A DNA stretch of 28,538 nucleotides from an uncultured Lachnospiraceae bacterium (GTDB taxonomy: Bacteria > Bacillota > Clostridia > Lachnospirales > Lachnospiraceae). Numbering within the stretch: position 1 is the stretch's first letter; each line of letters opens with the position of its first letter. The stretch covers positions 1-28,538 of the forward strand of contig CAKRGM010000032.1 in NCBI GenBank assembly GCA_934330725.1. Reading direction: 5' to 3'. The position numbers and the translations under genes were made by a program. Of this stretch, positions 15,503-23,237 are shown piece by piece. The notes under the pieces were generated by a model. It saw only the letters and a list, made by a program, of their open reading frames with translations. It made no database searches and had not been told where the DNA came from.

Positions 15503-16372
15503 ATGTACGGATATGTGGTTGTTAACAAGCCGGAATTAAAATTTAAAGAATTTGATGTATATCGTTCTTATTACTGCGGGCTGTGTGAGGTGCTTAAAGA
15601 AAAGTACGGATTTAACGGGCAGATATCAATAAGTTATGATATGACTTTTCTTATAATACTGCTGACAGGACTTTATGAGCCGAAGACAAAAGCTTATACC
15701 TCGAGATGCATCGCACATCCGCTGAGCAGGCATCAGGTAAGAAGAAATGATGTGACAGAATATGTTGCAGATATGAATATCCTGATGACATATTATAAAT
15801 GTCTTGATGACTGGAATGATGAAAGAAAGTTTACAAGAAAAATATTTTCGTCTGCGATACATGGCAAGGTTAAAAAGATGTCATGCAGGTATAAACATAA
15901 AGTGGAAGCAATAAAAAGCGGACTTGAAAGATTGTCTGAATTTGAGAAAAATAATGAAAGAAATATTGATGCGGTTGCAGGTTGTTTTGGGACTGTTATG
16001 GCAAATATGATGTGCATGAAGGATGATGAATGGAGTGACAGCTTATATAAGTTCGGGTTTTCACTGGGTGAATTTATTTATTTACTTGATGCATTCGAAG
16101 ATCTTGATGACGACATAAAAAATAACAGATATAACGTACTGAAGTCACACTGTGGGAAAGAGAACCGTGATGGCTTTAATGAATTTATGAGAAGTGTACT
16201 TAACAGTATAATGGCACAGGCGGCATCGATATTTGAAATGCTTCCCATTATACAGGATGCAGAGCTTTTAAGAAATATAATATATTCAGGTGTCTGGACC
16301 AGGTTTGAACTTGCCGTTAATAAGAATAGCAGGAAATCGCATGAAGATGCACAGACAGGGCAGACAGTATAA
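15503..16372 (+). CDS. DUF5685-type protein with two Asp-rich motifs
   Basis: This 289-aa, mostly helical soluble protein resembles the clostridial DUF5685 family (from memory), whose function is unknown to me. It begins MYGYVVVNKPEL and has a YYCGLC motif (C25, C28), SRCIAHPL (C69), then VADMNILMTYYKCLDDWNDER with D90, C100 and D102-D103-x-x-D106. A second acidic cluster lies at SLGEFIYLLDAFEDLDDD (D196, D200, D202-D204), followed by NNRYNVL. Two DDxxD-like clusters about 95 residues apart on predicted helices recall the metal-diphosphate sites of class I terpenoid synthases, especially squalene/phytoene synthases; this is inference, and the cysteines are not part of that pattern. The SD (AGGAGG) is unusually far, about 15 nt from the ATG. 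The J-domain gene follows after 39 nt, so the two are probably one operon. Confidence 0.8.
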   Translation: MYGYVVVNKPELKFKEFDVYRSYYCGLCEVLKEKYGFNGQISISYDMTFLIILLTGLYEPKTKAYTSRCIAHPLSRHQVRRNDVTEYVADMNILMTYYKCLDDWNDERKFTRKIFSSAIHGKVKKMSCRYKHKVEAIKSGLERLSEFEKNNERNIDAVAGCFGTVMANMMCMKDDEWSDSLYKFGFSLGEFIYLLDAFEDLDDDIKNNRYNVLKSHCGKENRDGFNEFMRSVLNSIMAQAASIFEMLPIIQDAELLRNIIYSGVWTRFELAVNKNSRKSHEDAQTGQTV

Positions 16373-16411
16373 GATATAAATAAGACTAACTATTTCAGGG
16401 AGATTTGATTT

Positions 16412-17200
16412 ATGGATCCATATAAGGTTCTTGGGGTATCACCGGATGCCTCAGATGAAGAAATAAAAAAGGCGTATAGGGCGCTCAGCCGTAAGTATCA
16501 TCCGGATGCCAATATTAATAATCCAAATAAGGCGCAGGCAGAAGAAAAGTTTAAACAGGTACAGCAGGCGTATAACCAGATTATGAAGGAAAAAGCAGGT
16601 GGTGGAAGCAGATATGGAAGTTCATCATACGGCAGTTCAGGATATGGTGGCTCATCATATGGCTCTCAGGGCAGATATGGTTATGATGGAGATAACCAGA
16701 ATGGTGGCCAGAATGCAGATTATGATTTTGGCGGATTCTGGGGATTCGGACCGTTCGGATTTGGCGGTGGATATAACGGATATGGAAGAGCCGGACAGGA
16801 TGATTTTGGAAATGATGAGAACAGCATTCATTTAAAAGCAGCTGCAAATTACATAAACAGTGGAAGTTATGCAGAGGCAGTAAATGTTCTTAATGGAATA
16901 GATGACAGAGATGGCAGATGGTATTATCTAAGTGCGAAAGCTAATGCAGGACTTGGTAATCAGGTTACTGCGATGGAACATGCAAAGCGTGCAGTAGAGA
17001 TGGATCCTGATAATGCAAGCTACCAGATGTTTTACAGACAGCTTCAAAGTGGAGGACAATGGTATACCGGAAAAGGCCAAAGCTATGGAAGAGATGTAAT
17101 GAATAACGGAGATTTCTGCGTTAAGTTGTGTCTTGCAAATATAGCATGTAATCTTTTGTGTGGCGGCGGATGTTGCAGAGGCTATTACTATGGATGGTAA
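16412..17200 (+). CDS. J-domain protein with Gly/Tyr-rich linker, TPR-like repeats and Cys-rich tail
   Basis: This is a 262-aa DnaJ-type (class C) co-chaperone, which would stimulate the ATPase of an Hsp70 such as DnaK and bring it to a client. The J domain is residues 1-62 with the essential HPD at 30-32 (RKYHPDANIN). A Gly/Ser/Tyr/Phe-rich linker covers 63-135 (YGSSSYGSSGYGGSSYG). Residues ~138-212 form TPR-like helices (AAANYINSGSYAEAVNVLN, WYYLSAKANAGLGNQ, AMEHAKRAVEMDPDNASY). The tail, 233-262, is hydrophobic and has six cysteines (C236, C240, C246, C250, C254, C255). It has no DnaJ zinc-finger repeats or DnaJ C-terminal domain, so it is not DnaJ itself. The SD is CAGGGAG, and it follows the DUF5685-type gene, the likely partner. 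The last codons double as the first half of a terminator. Confidence 0.9.
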   Translation: MDPYKVLGVSPDASDEEIKKAYRALSRKYHPDANINNPNKAQAEEKFKQVQQAYNQIMKEKAGGGSRYGSSSYGSSGYGGSSYGSQGRYGYDGDNQNGGQNADYDFGGFWGFGPFGFGGGYNGYGRAGQDDFGNDENSIHLKAAANYINSGSYAEAVNVLNGIDDRDGRWYYLSAKANAGLGNQVTAMEHAKRAVEMDPDNASYQMFYRQLQSGGQWYTGKGQSYGRDVMNNGDFCVKLCLANIACNLLCGGGCCRGYYYGW

Positions 17201-17214
17201 TAGCCTCCTTTTTT
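17178..17214 (+). terminator. Intrinsic terminator embedded in the end of the J-protein gene
   Basis: GAGGCTATTAC (17178-17188) and GTAATAGCCTC (17197-17207) form a perfect 11-bp stem with an 8-nt loop and are followed by T-rich sequence to 17214. The left arm and loop lie inside the codons for the last residues (RGYYYGW) and the stop TAA lies in the right arm. Confidence 0.88.
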
Positions 17215-17282
17215 AATAAATTATCAGCCAGTTTGTGAAACTTATAAATCTGAGCCACATTTATGCAAAATTAACAGATTCA

Positions 17283-19109
17283 TCAGTGATAAATTTCATC
17301 GGCCCATTTATCAAGGTTATTAAATAAGATATCAAACTGTACCGGACCGTAATCAAGAATGTATTTGTTAAATTCTTTTTTATTAAAGTTATCACCTGCT
17401 TTAGATGATGCATTCTTTTCTAATTCCATAAATCCAAGATATCCCAGTACATATTTACAGTAGTTGCCAGGTTCTGACACCATTGCTGCATACATTTCAC
17501 TGGCAGCGTCCTTATTGTCAATTCCATATGAAGAAATAAACGAGTAAACATCATCACTGTTCCAGCCATGATAGTTTACGCCAATATCTACTTTTGCATA
17601 AAGATACAGCGTCAGACGGTGGTTTAGGGCACTGATGGTATTTATATCAGGATCCTGGCTTTTTATGTAGGAATATGAATTCATTTCTGCATATGTTGCC
17701 CATCCTTCTACGTAGCCGCCCGGCTCAATTAAGTATCTTACAGGGTCAGGGTCTGAACTGGCAAAATATGTGATCTGATACATGTGCCCCGGATACCCTT
17801 CATGTGCAAGTGTAGTATAAATATCACTTGTATCAGAAGAACCGGGATTAATGTATATTGAGTTAACAGACAGATTATCAATCTGTGGGGTAAAGTACAT
17901 TGCAGGGCTTGCATAGCTTTGAAGTGAATCAGGCACAGTTTTAAGAGTCCAGTTAAGTTCAGGACTTTCAGGATAATCATCAGTTATGTGTTTTTTTAAA
18001 TCTTTAAGTATTGCATCCGGGTCGGTTATATCACTCTTAAATGAGTCAATGTTATTTATAATATCAGGATTTTTGCGAATTATGCGTTGTGCAGAGCCTA
18101 AGTCGCTCATCATATATGTATCAAGAAGAGAATCGAATTCATCAACGGATTTTGACCATCCAAGACTGTGCTTTAAAATATACTCAAAGTATTTGGAGCC
18201 ATTTGGATAATTACTAAGACCACCTTTGTATTTATTTGTTCCTTTAAGAGATTTTAATGTGTCAATAAGAATATTGTAGCCCTTTACAACGTGCTCGGAT
18301 ACAGCAGTCTGGTTCTGTGTCTTGTATTCTGACTTTGCTTCTTCGCTTATTCCGTTTAATGCATCAATACGTTCGTTAAATGAACTTATAAGGCAGCCCT
18401 CGTTTGCAGTTGTAACAAAGTCTGTGCATTGCCTGATTATTTTGTCAGCAAGAAAATCCTCCATAAAATAACCGTTCTGGCTTCTTAATTTTTCATAATC
18501 AGAAAGATTTTGCATAAAACGATCAGTATCACTGACTATGGAAATATAATCCTTAACATCCTTTTCTTCGTTAAACGTGTATTCTGAAAGAATTATCGGA
18601 AGCTGTACCTGTATTCCTATAGTCTGGGTAACATCTGTGTTAAACATATAAAGATCACAATACTCAAGCTCTGTATTTAAGTACTGGAGAAGTTCATCAT
18701 AGGTTATCTGCTGTTTTTGGGATAAGGTATTTCTGTCAAATGCTTTTAATTCATTTAAAGAGTCAGTTATGTCTTTTGTTGAGTCAGAATTTTGTGTATT
18801 ATAGCTTCCAAGGGTTAAATCATAGTCAGTTATTCCGTAATTTTCCGGGTTTTGAAGAGTCGAGTGCAGAGTGACAGCATCATTAGTTACGGATTCTTTA
18901 AAAAGTCTGCTGGTAAAATCACTAAACTGGGCATTATCTTTCTGATTTTGTGATGCAACACCATTTACAGTGTCATTTACAGCATTTGGATTAAATGTGC
19001 ATCCGTAAAAATTAAAGCATAATGCGATTGCAAGAAACAGGGAAGTGATTTTTCTTACAGGAGAATGTACGTTGTGTCTGCGTGGTGTGTTATTATTAAA
19101 TGATTTCAT
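17283..19109 (-). CDS. DUF885-family metallopeptidase-like lipoprotein
   Basis: This is a 608-aa protein with a lipoprotein signal: basic N-terminus, hydrophobic ITSLFLAIALCFNF and a lipobox ending at C37 (FYGC). It would be exported and lipid-anchored on the outer face of the membrane. The body is helical and matches the DUF885 pattern, with the zinc-binding HEGYPGHMYQ at 436-445 (H436, E437, H442) and downstream VEGWATYAE (E468 or E475 as third ligand). DUF885 proteins are thought to be zinc peptidases, but the substrate here is unknown; a role in peptide scavenging or envelope turnover is inference. The SD GGAGG lies 4-5 nt before the ATG. Upstream is a tandem 12-nt repeat; no clean promoter pair was found. 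Neighbours are unrelated, and it is convergent with the J-protein gene. Confidence 0.88.
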   Translation of the reverse strand: MKSFNNNTPRRHNVHSPVRKITSLFLAIALCFNFYGCTFNPNAVNDTVNGVASQNQKDNAQFSDFTSRLFKESVTNDAVTLHSTLQNPENYGITDYDLTLGSYNTQNSDSTKDITDSLNELKAFDRNTLSQKQQITYDELLQYLNTELEYCDLYMFNTDVTQTIGIQVQLPIILSEYTFNEEKDVKDYISIVSDTDRFMQNLSDYEKLRSQNGYFMEDFLADKIIRQCTDFVTTANEGCLISSFNERIDALNGISEEAKSEYKTQNQTAVSEHVVKGYNILIDTLKSLKGTNKYKGGLSNYPNGSKYFEYILKHSLGWSKSVDEFDSLLDTYMMSDLGSAQRIIRKNPDIINNIDSFKSDITDPDAILKDLKKHITDDYPESPELNWTLKTVPDSLQSYASPAMYFTPQIDNLSVNSIYINPGSSDTSDIYTTLAHEGYPGHMYQITYFASSDPDPVRYLIEPGGYVEGWATYAEMNSYSYIKSQDPDINTISALNHRLTLYLYAKVDIGVNYHGWNSDDVYSFISSYGIDNKDAASEMYAAMVSEPGNYCKYVLGYLGFMELEKNASSKAGDNFNKKEFNKYILDYGPVQFDILFNNLDKWADEIYH

Positions 19110-19130
19110 GTTTCCTCCATAAAACTTATA

Positions 19131-19154
19131 TTTATATGTAAATTTATATGTAAA
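19131..19154. repeat. Tandem duplication of a 12-nt unit
   Basis: TTTATATGTAAA occurs twice back to back, 22 nt upstream of the DUF885-type start codon, in what would be its leader. Confidence 0.7.
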
Positions 19155-19239
19155 TTCTGCTATTTAAAAGTATAGCATACAGAGATTAAAAAAGTATATT
19201 CATTTAGCAGTGTAAAAATACTGAAACACAAGCTGTATC

Positions 19240-19268
19240 TTGACATATTAAAATATTTTTTCTATGAT
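19240..19268 (+). promoter_or_regulatory. Strong sigma-A promoter of metG
   Basis: TTGACA (19240-19245, perfect) and TATGAT (19263-19268) are 17 nt apart, the best promoter match in the window. It gives a leader of about 90 nt before the metG ATG. Confidence 0.8.
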
Positions 19269-19280
19269 TAAACATATATG

Positions 19281-19320
19281 ATGATGTGGGATGAAAAGTG
19301 AATTTTTACACTTACATCAT
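19281..19320 (+). other. Structured hairpin in the metG leader
   Basis: ATGATGT (19281-19287) pairs with ACATCAT (19314-19320), and inside it AAGTG (19296-19300) pairs with CACTT (19309-19313), leaving an 8-nt bulge on the 5' side only. It begins almost at the expected transcript start. It has no T-tract, so it is not a terminator, and it lacks T-box features. Confidence 0.55.
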
Positions 19321-19364
19321 ATGATTGCAGATAAGTAATTATTAGTATAGATGGAGGAAATACA

Positions 19365-21356
19365 ATGCCAAAGAATAAAGGTCCTTTTTATATGACAACA
19401 GCTATTGCTTACACATCAGGTAAGCCACATATCGGTAACACATACGAGATAATTCTTGCAGACAGTATAGCAAGATTTAAAAGACAGCAGGGGTTTGATG
19501 TCCGCTTTCAGACAGGAACTGACGAGCATGGACAGAAAATTGAATTAAAGGCTCAGGAAGCGGGAATAACACCAAAGGAATTCGTTGACAACTCTTCTGC
19601 TGAAATTAAAAGGATATGGGATCTTATGAATACATCATATGATAAGTTCATAAGAACAACAGATGATTATCATGAGAAGCAGGTTCAGAAGATTTTTAAG
19701 AAACTGTATGATAAAGGCGATATTTATAAAGGTCATTATGAAGGCATGTATTGTACTCCGTGTGAATCTTTTTTTACAGCTTCACAGCTTGTTGATGGCA
19801 AGTGCCCGGACTGTGGAAGACCTTGTCAGCCTGCAAAGGAAGAGGCATATTTCTTTAAAATGAGTAAATATGCGGACAGACTTATTAAATATATAGAAGA
19901 GAATCCAAAGTTCATTCAGCCTGAATCAAGAAAGAATGAAATGATGAACAATTTCCTTAAGGCCGGATTACAGGATTTATGTGTTTCACGTACATCATTT
20001 AAATGGGGAATACCTGTTGATTTTGATCCTAAACATGTTGTTTATGTATGGATTGATGCACTTACAAACTATATCACGGGTCTTGGATATGATGTAGATG
20101 GTAATAATGATGAATTATTTGAAAAATACTGGCCTGCGGATTTACACCTTATTGGTAAGGATATTCTCCGATTCCATACAATCTACTGGCCAATAATGTT
20201 AATGGCGCTTGATCTTCCGCTTCCAAAGCAGGTATTTGGACATCCATGGCTTTTACAGGATGGTGGAAAGATGAGTAAGTCAAAGGGAAATGTTATTTAT
20301 GCAGATGACCTTGTTGATATATTCGGCGTGGATGCCGTAAGATATTTCGTTCTTCATGAAATGCCTTTTGAAAATGACGGAATTATTTCATGGGAGCTTA
20401 TGGTAGAGCGTTACAATTCAGAACTTGCCAATACACTTGGTAATCTTGTTAACAGAACAATTGCAATGTCAAATAAATATTTTGACGGTGTAGTAAACAA
20501 GACTGGTGTTACAAGTGAAGGTGCAGGAACTGATGAGAATGGTGCAAGCCTTGATTTTGATGCTGAGTTAAAAGCTGTTGTTTCATCAGCAAAATCAAAA
20601 GTTGAAGAAAAGATGTCAACACTTCATGTTGCTGATGCAATAACAGAAATTTTCACAGTATTTAAAAGATGTAATAAGTATATTGATGAGACAATGCCTT
20701 GGGCACTTGCCAAGGATGAGGATAAAAAGGATCGTCTTTCAGAGGTATTATATAATCTTGTTGAAGGTATTACAACCGGGGCAAGTCTGTTAAGACCATA
20801 TATGCCTGAGACATCAGACAGAATTCTTGCACAGATTAACAGTGAGCTTCGTGACTACGATGATCTTGACGAATTTGGTTTAAGACCATCAGGTGAAAAG
20901 GTGGTTGAAAAACCGGAAATTCTTTTTGTCAGACTTGATCTTAAAGAAATTCTTGTAAAGGCAGAGGAATTAAAGCAGGCACAACTTGCAGCACTTAATA
21001 AAAACAAATATCCAAAGGTTGAAAGAAAGCCGGAGATTACAGTAGATGATTTTGACAGGATACAGATTCAGGTGGGAGAAGTATTAAAGTGTGAGCCGGT
21101 TCCAAAGGCTAAGAAGCTTCTCGTTTCACAGATAAGAATTGGTGATGAAGTACGCCAGATTGTATCAGGTATTGCAAAGTATTATAAGCCGGAGGAAATG
21201 GTTGGAAAGAAGGTTGCGGTTATAACGAACCTTAAGCCTTGTAAGTTATGTGGCGTGGAATCACAGGGAATGATTCTTGCGGCAGGTGATGATGAGGGAA
21301 ATCTCTCAGTTGTGACAGTTGATAAAGACATAATTGCAGGAAGTGAAATCCACTGA
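19365..21356 (+). CDS. metG: Methionyl-tRNA synthetase
   Basis: MetG charges tRNA-Met and initiator tRNA with methionine in the cytosol. The 663-aa class I enzyme has the HIGH-like motif PHIGN (21-25), KMSKS at 302-306 (GGKMSKSKGN), and a zinc knuckle C130-x2-C133 with C147-x2-C150 (YCTPCES, CPDCGRPC). The anticodon-binding helices follow, and residues ~555-663 form the EMAP/Trbp111-type tRNA-binding domain (FDRIQIQVGEVLKCEPVPKA). Length and domain order are normal for the dimeric Firmicute enzyme. GGAGG sits 7 nt before the ATG. It leads the metG-tatD-rsmA cluster and is driven by a near-consensus promoter; a 10-bp hairpin after its stop may partly terminate transcription. Confidence 0.97.
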   Translation: MPKNKGPFYMTTAIAYTSGKPHIGNTYEIILADSIARFKRQQGFDVRFQTGTDEHGQKIELKAQEAGITPKEFVDNSSAEIKRIWDLMNTSYDKFIRTTDDYHEKQVQKIFKKLYDKGDIYKGHYEGMYCTPCESFFTASQLVDGKCPDCGRPCQPAKEEAYFFKMSKYADRLIKYIEENPKFIQPESRKNEMMNNFLKAGLQDLCVSRTSFKWGIPVDFDPKHVVYVWIDALTNYITGLGYDVDGNNDELFEKYWPADLHLIGKDILRFHTIYWPIMLMALDLPLPKQVFGHPWLLQDGGKMSKSKGNVIYADDLVDIFGVDAVRYFVLHEMPFENDGIISWELMVERYNSELANTLGNLVNRTIAMSNKYFDGVVNKTGVTSEGAGTDENGASLDFDAELKAVVSSAKSKVEEKMSTLHVADAITEIFTVFKRCNKYIDETMPWALAKDEDKKDRLSEVLYNLVEGITTGASLLRPYMPETSDRILAQINSELRDYDDLDEFGLRPSGEKVVEKPEILFVRLDLKEILVKAEELKQAQLAALNKNKYPKVERKPEITVDDFDRIQIQVGEVLKCEPVPKAKKLLVSQIRIGDEVRQIVSGIAKYYKPEEMVGKKVAVITNLKPCKLCGVESQGMILAAGDDEGNLSVVTVDKDIIAGSEIH

Positions 21357-21364
21357 TAGTCGGC

Positions 21365-21395
21365 GCCCCACAGACTGAAATCTGTGGGGCATTTT
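21365..21395 (+). terminator. Intrinsic terminator after metG
   Basis: GCCCCACAGA (21365-21374) and TCTGTGGGGC (21381-21390) form a perfect 10-bp stem with a 6-nt loop, followed by a short ATTTT. The T-tract is weak, so partial read-through into tatD is likely. Confidence 0.75.
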
Positions 21396-21459
21396 AGATA
21401 GTTTAAATATAATACTGATAAAGGTGAAAATTACAGTTGTTTCGGAAGGGAGCACAAAC

Positions 21460-22236
21460 GTGAAAATATTTGAAACACATGCACATTATGATGATGAAGC
21501 TTTTGATGGTGACAGGGAAGAATTATTTCAGCAGATGTTTGAAAGCAATATTGATAAGATAATTAATGTTGGTGCGAGTATGGCATCCAGCAGATCATCC
21601 ATAGAGCTTGCAGCTTCCCACGAAAATATATATGCGGCAATAGGTGCTCATCCGGATGATATTGAAACACTTACAGATGCAGATATGAAGTGGATGTACG
21701 ATACTGCGGTAAGTGAAAAAAAGGTTGTTGCGATTGGAGAAATCGGACTTGATTATCATTATCCGGAACCGGAAAAATCCGTGCAGATTGAGTGGTTCAG
21801 ACGACAGCTTGCAGTAGCCGTAAAAGCCGGTAAACCCATAATAGTACATTCCAGAGAGGCATTTCGTGATACATTTGAAAGCCTGAAAAAAGAACATGCA
21901 GATAAGGTTGGAGGCATTATTCACTGTTATTCATATTCAAAGGAATGTGTAAAACAGTTCGCCGGGCTGGGATTTTATTTTGGAATAGGCGGAGTTGTAA
22001 CATTTAAAAATGCAAAAAAGGTTGTTGAAGCTGTTAAAGCAATTCCAATGGACAGGCTGCTGTTAGAAACAGACAGTCCGTATCTTGCACCGGAACCGGT
22101 GAGAGGCAGACGTAATTATAGTGGAAACATACCTTATATCGTAAGTAAGATATCTGATATAAAGCAGGTTAATGAACAGGAAGTAATTGATGTAACAAAT
22201 GAAAATGCCCGCAGACTGTTTAATATAGCAGATTAG
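21460..22236 (+). CDS. tatD: TatD-family metal-dependent hydrolase
   Basis: This is a 258-aa TIM-barrel hydrolase of the TatD family; characterised members are DNases or 3'-5' exonucleases and D-aminoacyl-tRNA deacylases. Metal ligands are visible: H7 and H9 (ETHAHYDDE), E94 (GEIGLDYH), H130 (IIVHSREA), H155 (IIHCYS) and D205 (LETDSPYLAP). The frame opens at a GTG at 21424, but the GTG at 21460 follows AAGGGAG at SD distance and gives the standard start just before the HAH motif. It lies between metG and rsmA, a widespread gene order. The ribonuclease M5 gene (rnmV), often found between tatD and rsmA in Firmicutes, is absent here. Confidence 0.94.
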   Translation: MKIFETHAHYDDEAFDGDREELFQQMFESNIDKIINVGASMASSRSSIELAASHENIYAAIGAHPDDIETLTDADMKWMYDTAVSEKKVVAIGEIGLDYHYPEPEKSVQIEWFRRQLAVAVKAGKPIIVHSREAFRDTFESLKKEHADKVGGIIHCYSYSKECVKQFAGLGFYFGIGGVVTFKNAKKVVEAVKAIPMDRLLLETDSPYLAPEPVRGRRNYSGNIPYIVSKISDIKQVNEQEVIDVTNENARRLFNIAD

Positions 22237-22287
22237 CTGTGCTTATCGTAAAATATTATAATAAACAGTTTTGGAATGGAGAAGTTT

Positions 22288-23172
22288 ATGGCAAAGAAAG
22301 ATTATAGCAATGTATTGCATTTGGGAAATCCAACTAACACTATGGCTGTATTGAATTCATATGGATTTTCTTTCCAGAAAAAATATGGACAGAATTTTTT
22401 AATAGATGAAAATATTGTTGAAAAGATTGTAAGACAGGCAGGCGTGACAGAAGATGATTTTGTCCTTGAAATTGGTCCCGGAATAGGAACAATGACACAG
22501 ATATTGTGTGAAAATGCAAGAGAGGTTACAGCCGTTGAAATTGATGATAAGCTGATTCCGATATTAGAGGATACGCTTGAATATTATGATAATGTAACTG
22601 TAATAAATGAAGATATTTTAAAGGTAGATATTGCAAAACTTGCACAGGAGAAAAATGGAGGAAGACCGATAAAGGTCGTGGCAAATCTTCCATACTATAT
22701 TACTACGCCTATAATTATGGGACTTTTTGAAAGCCATGTGCCACTTGACAGTATTACCGTAATGGTACAGAAGGAAGTTGCAGACAGAATGCAGGTAGGA
22801 CCGGGAACAAAGGATTATGGGGCATTATCACTTGCTGTTCAGTATTATGCAAAGCCAAAAGTAGTGTTAAATGTTCCGGCAAGCTGCTTTATGCCACGTC
22901 CAAATGTTGATTCGGCTGTAATAAAGCTGGAAAGATATGAAAACCCACCTGTAAAGGCGGATGATGAGAAGCTTATGTTTAAACTTATCAGAGCTTCATT
23001 CAATCAAAGAAGAAAGACAATGACAAACAGTATCTGTAAAAATCCACAGCTGAATATCAGTAAGGAGGCACTGCTTGCAGCACTTGAAGAATGCAGGCTT
23101 TCTCCGACTGTAAGAGGAGAAGCGCTTACATTAGAGCAGTTTGCACAGCTTACAAATATTTTGTGCAGATAA
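22288..23172 (+). CDS. rsmA: 16S rRNA (adenine1518/1519-N6)-dimethyltransferase
   Basis: RsmA/KsgA dimethylates the two adenines in the loop of 16S rRNA helix 45 late in 30S assembly. The 294-aa protein shows KKYGQNFLID (31-40), the SAM motif LEIGPGIGTMT (60-70), VEIDDKL, the catalytic NLPYYI (133-138) and the C-terminal RASFNQRRKTM. Length is normal (270-295 aa), with an N-terminal extension of about 20 residues. The ATG at 22276 overlaps the SD (ATGGAG); the ATG at 22288, just after it, is chosen. It lies 51 nt after tatD and is probably in the same transcript. Confidence 0.96.
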   Translation: MAKKDYSNVLHLGNPTNTMAVLNSYGFSFQKKYGQNFLIDENIVEKIVRQAGVTEDDFVLEIGPGIGTMTQILCENAREVTAVEIDDKLIPILEDTLEYYDNVTVINEDILKVDIAKLAQEKNGGRPIKVVANLPYYITTPIIMGLFESHVPLDSITVMVQKEVADRMQVGPGTKDYGALSLAVQYYAKPKVVLNVPASCFMPRPNVDSAVIKLERYENPPVKADDEKLMFKLIRASFNQRRKTMTNSICKNPQLNISKEALLAALEECRLSPTVRGEALTLEQFAQLTNILCR

Positions 23173-23190
23173 AAATAACTGTCATATCAT

Positions 23191-23236
23191 ATAAATCTTT
23201 CGCATATTTTTTCGTAAAGGAGTGTGAAAGATTTAT
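23191..23236 (+). promoter_or_regulatory. Hairpin holding the SD of the DUF6128-like gene in its loop
   Basis: ATAAATCTTTCGCA (23191-23204) and TGTGAAAGATTTAT (23223-23236) pair over 14 bp with one G-U. The SD AAAGGAG (23216-23222) is the last part of the loop, and the 3' arm fills the 15 nt between the SD and the ATG at 23238. No T-tract follows, so it is not a terminator. Folding would bring SD and start together or hinder initiation. Confidence 0.65.
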
Positions 23237-23237
23237 T

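Noticed and set aside
19269..19364. T-box or SAM riboswitch in the metG leader
   Set aside because: The leader is only about 90 nt, with no T-box sequence, no specifier stem and no terminator/antiterminator pair.
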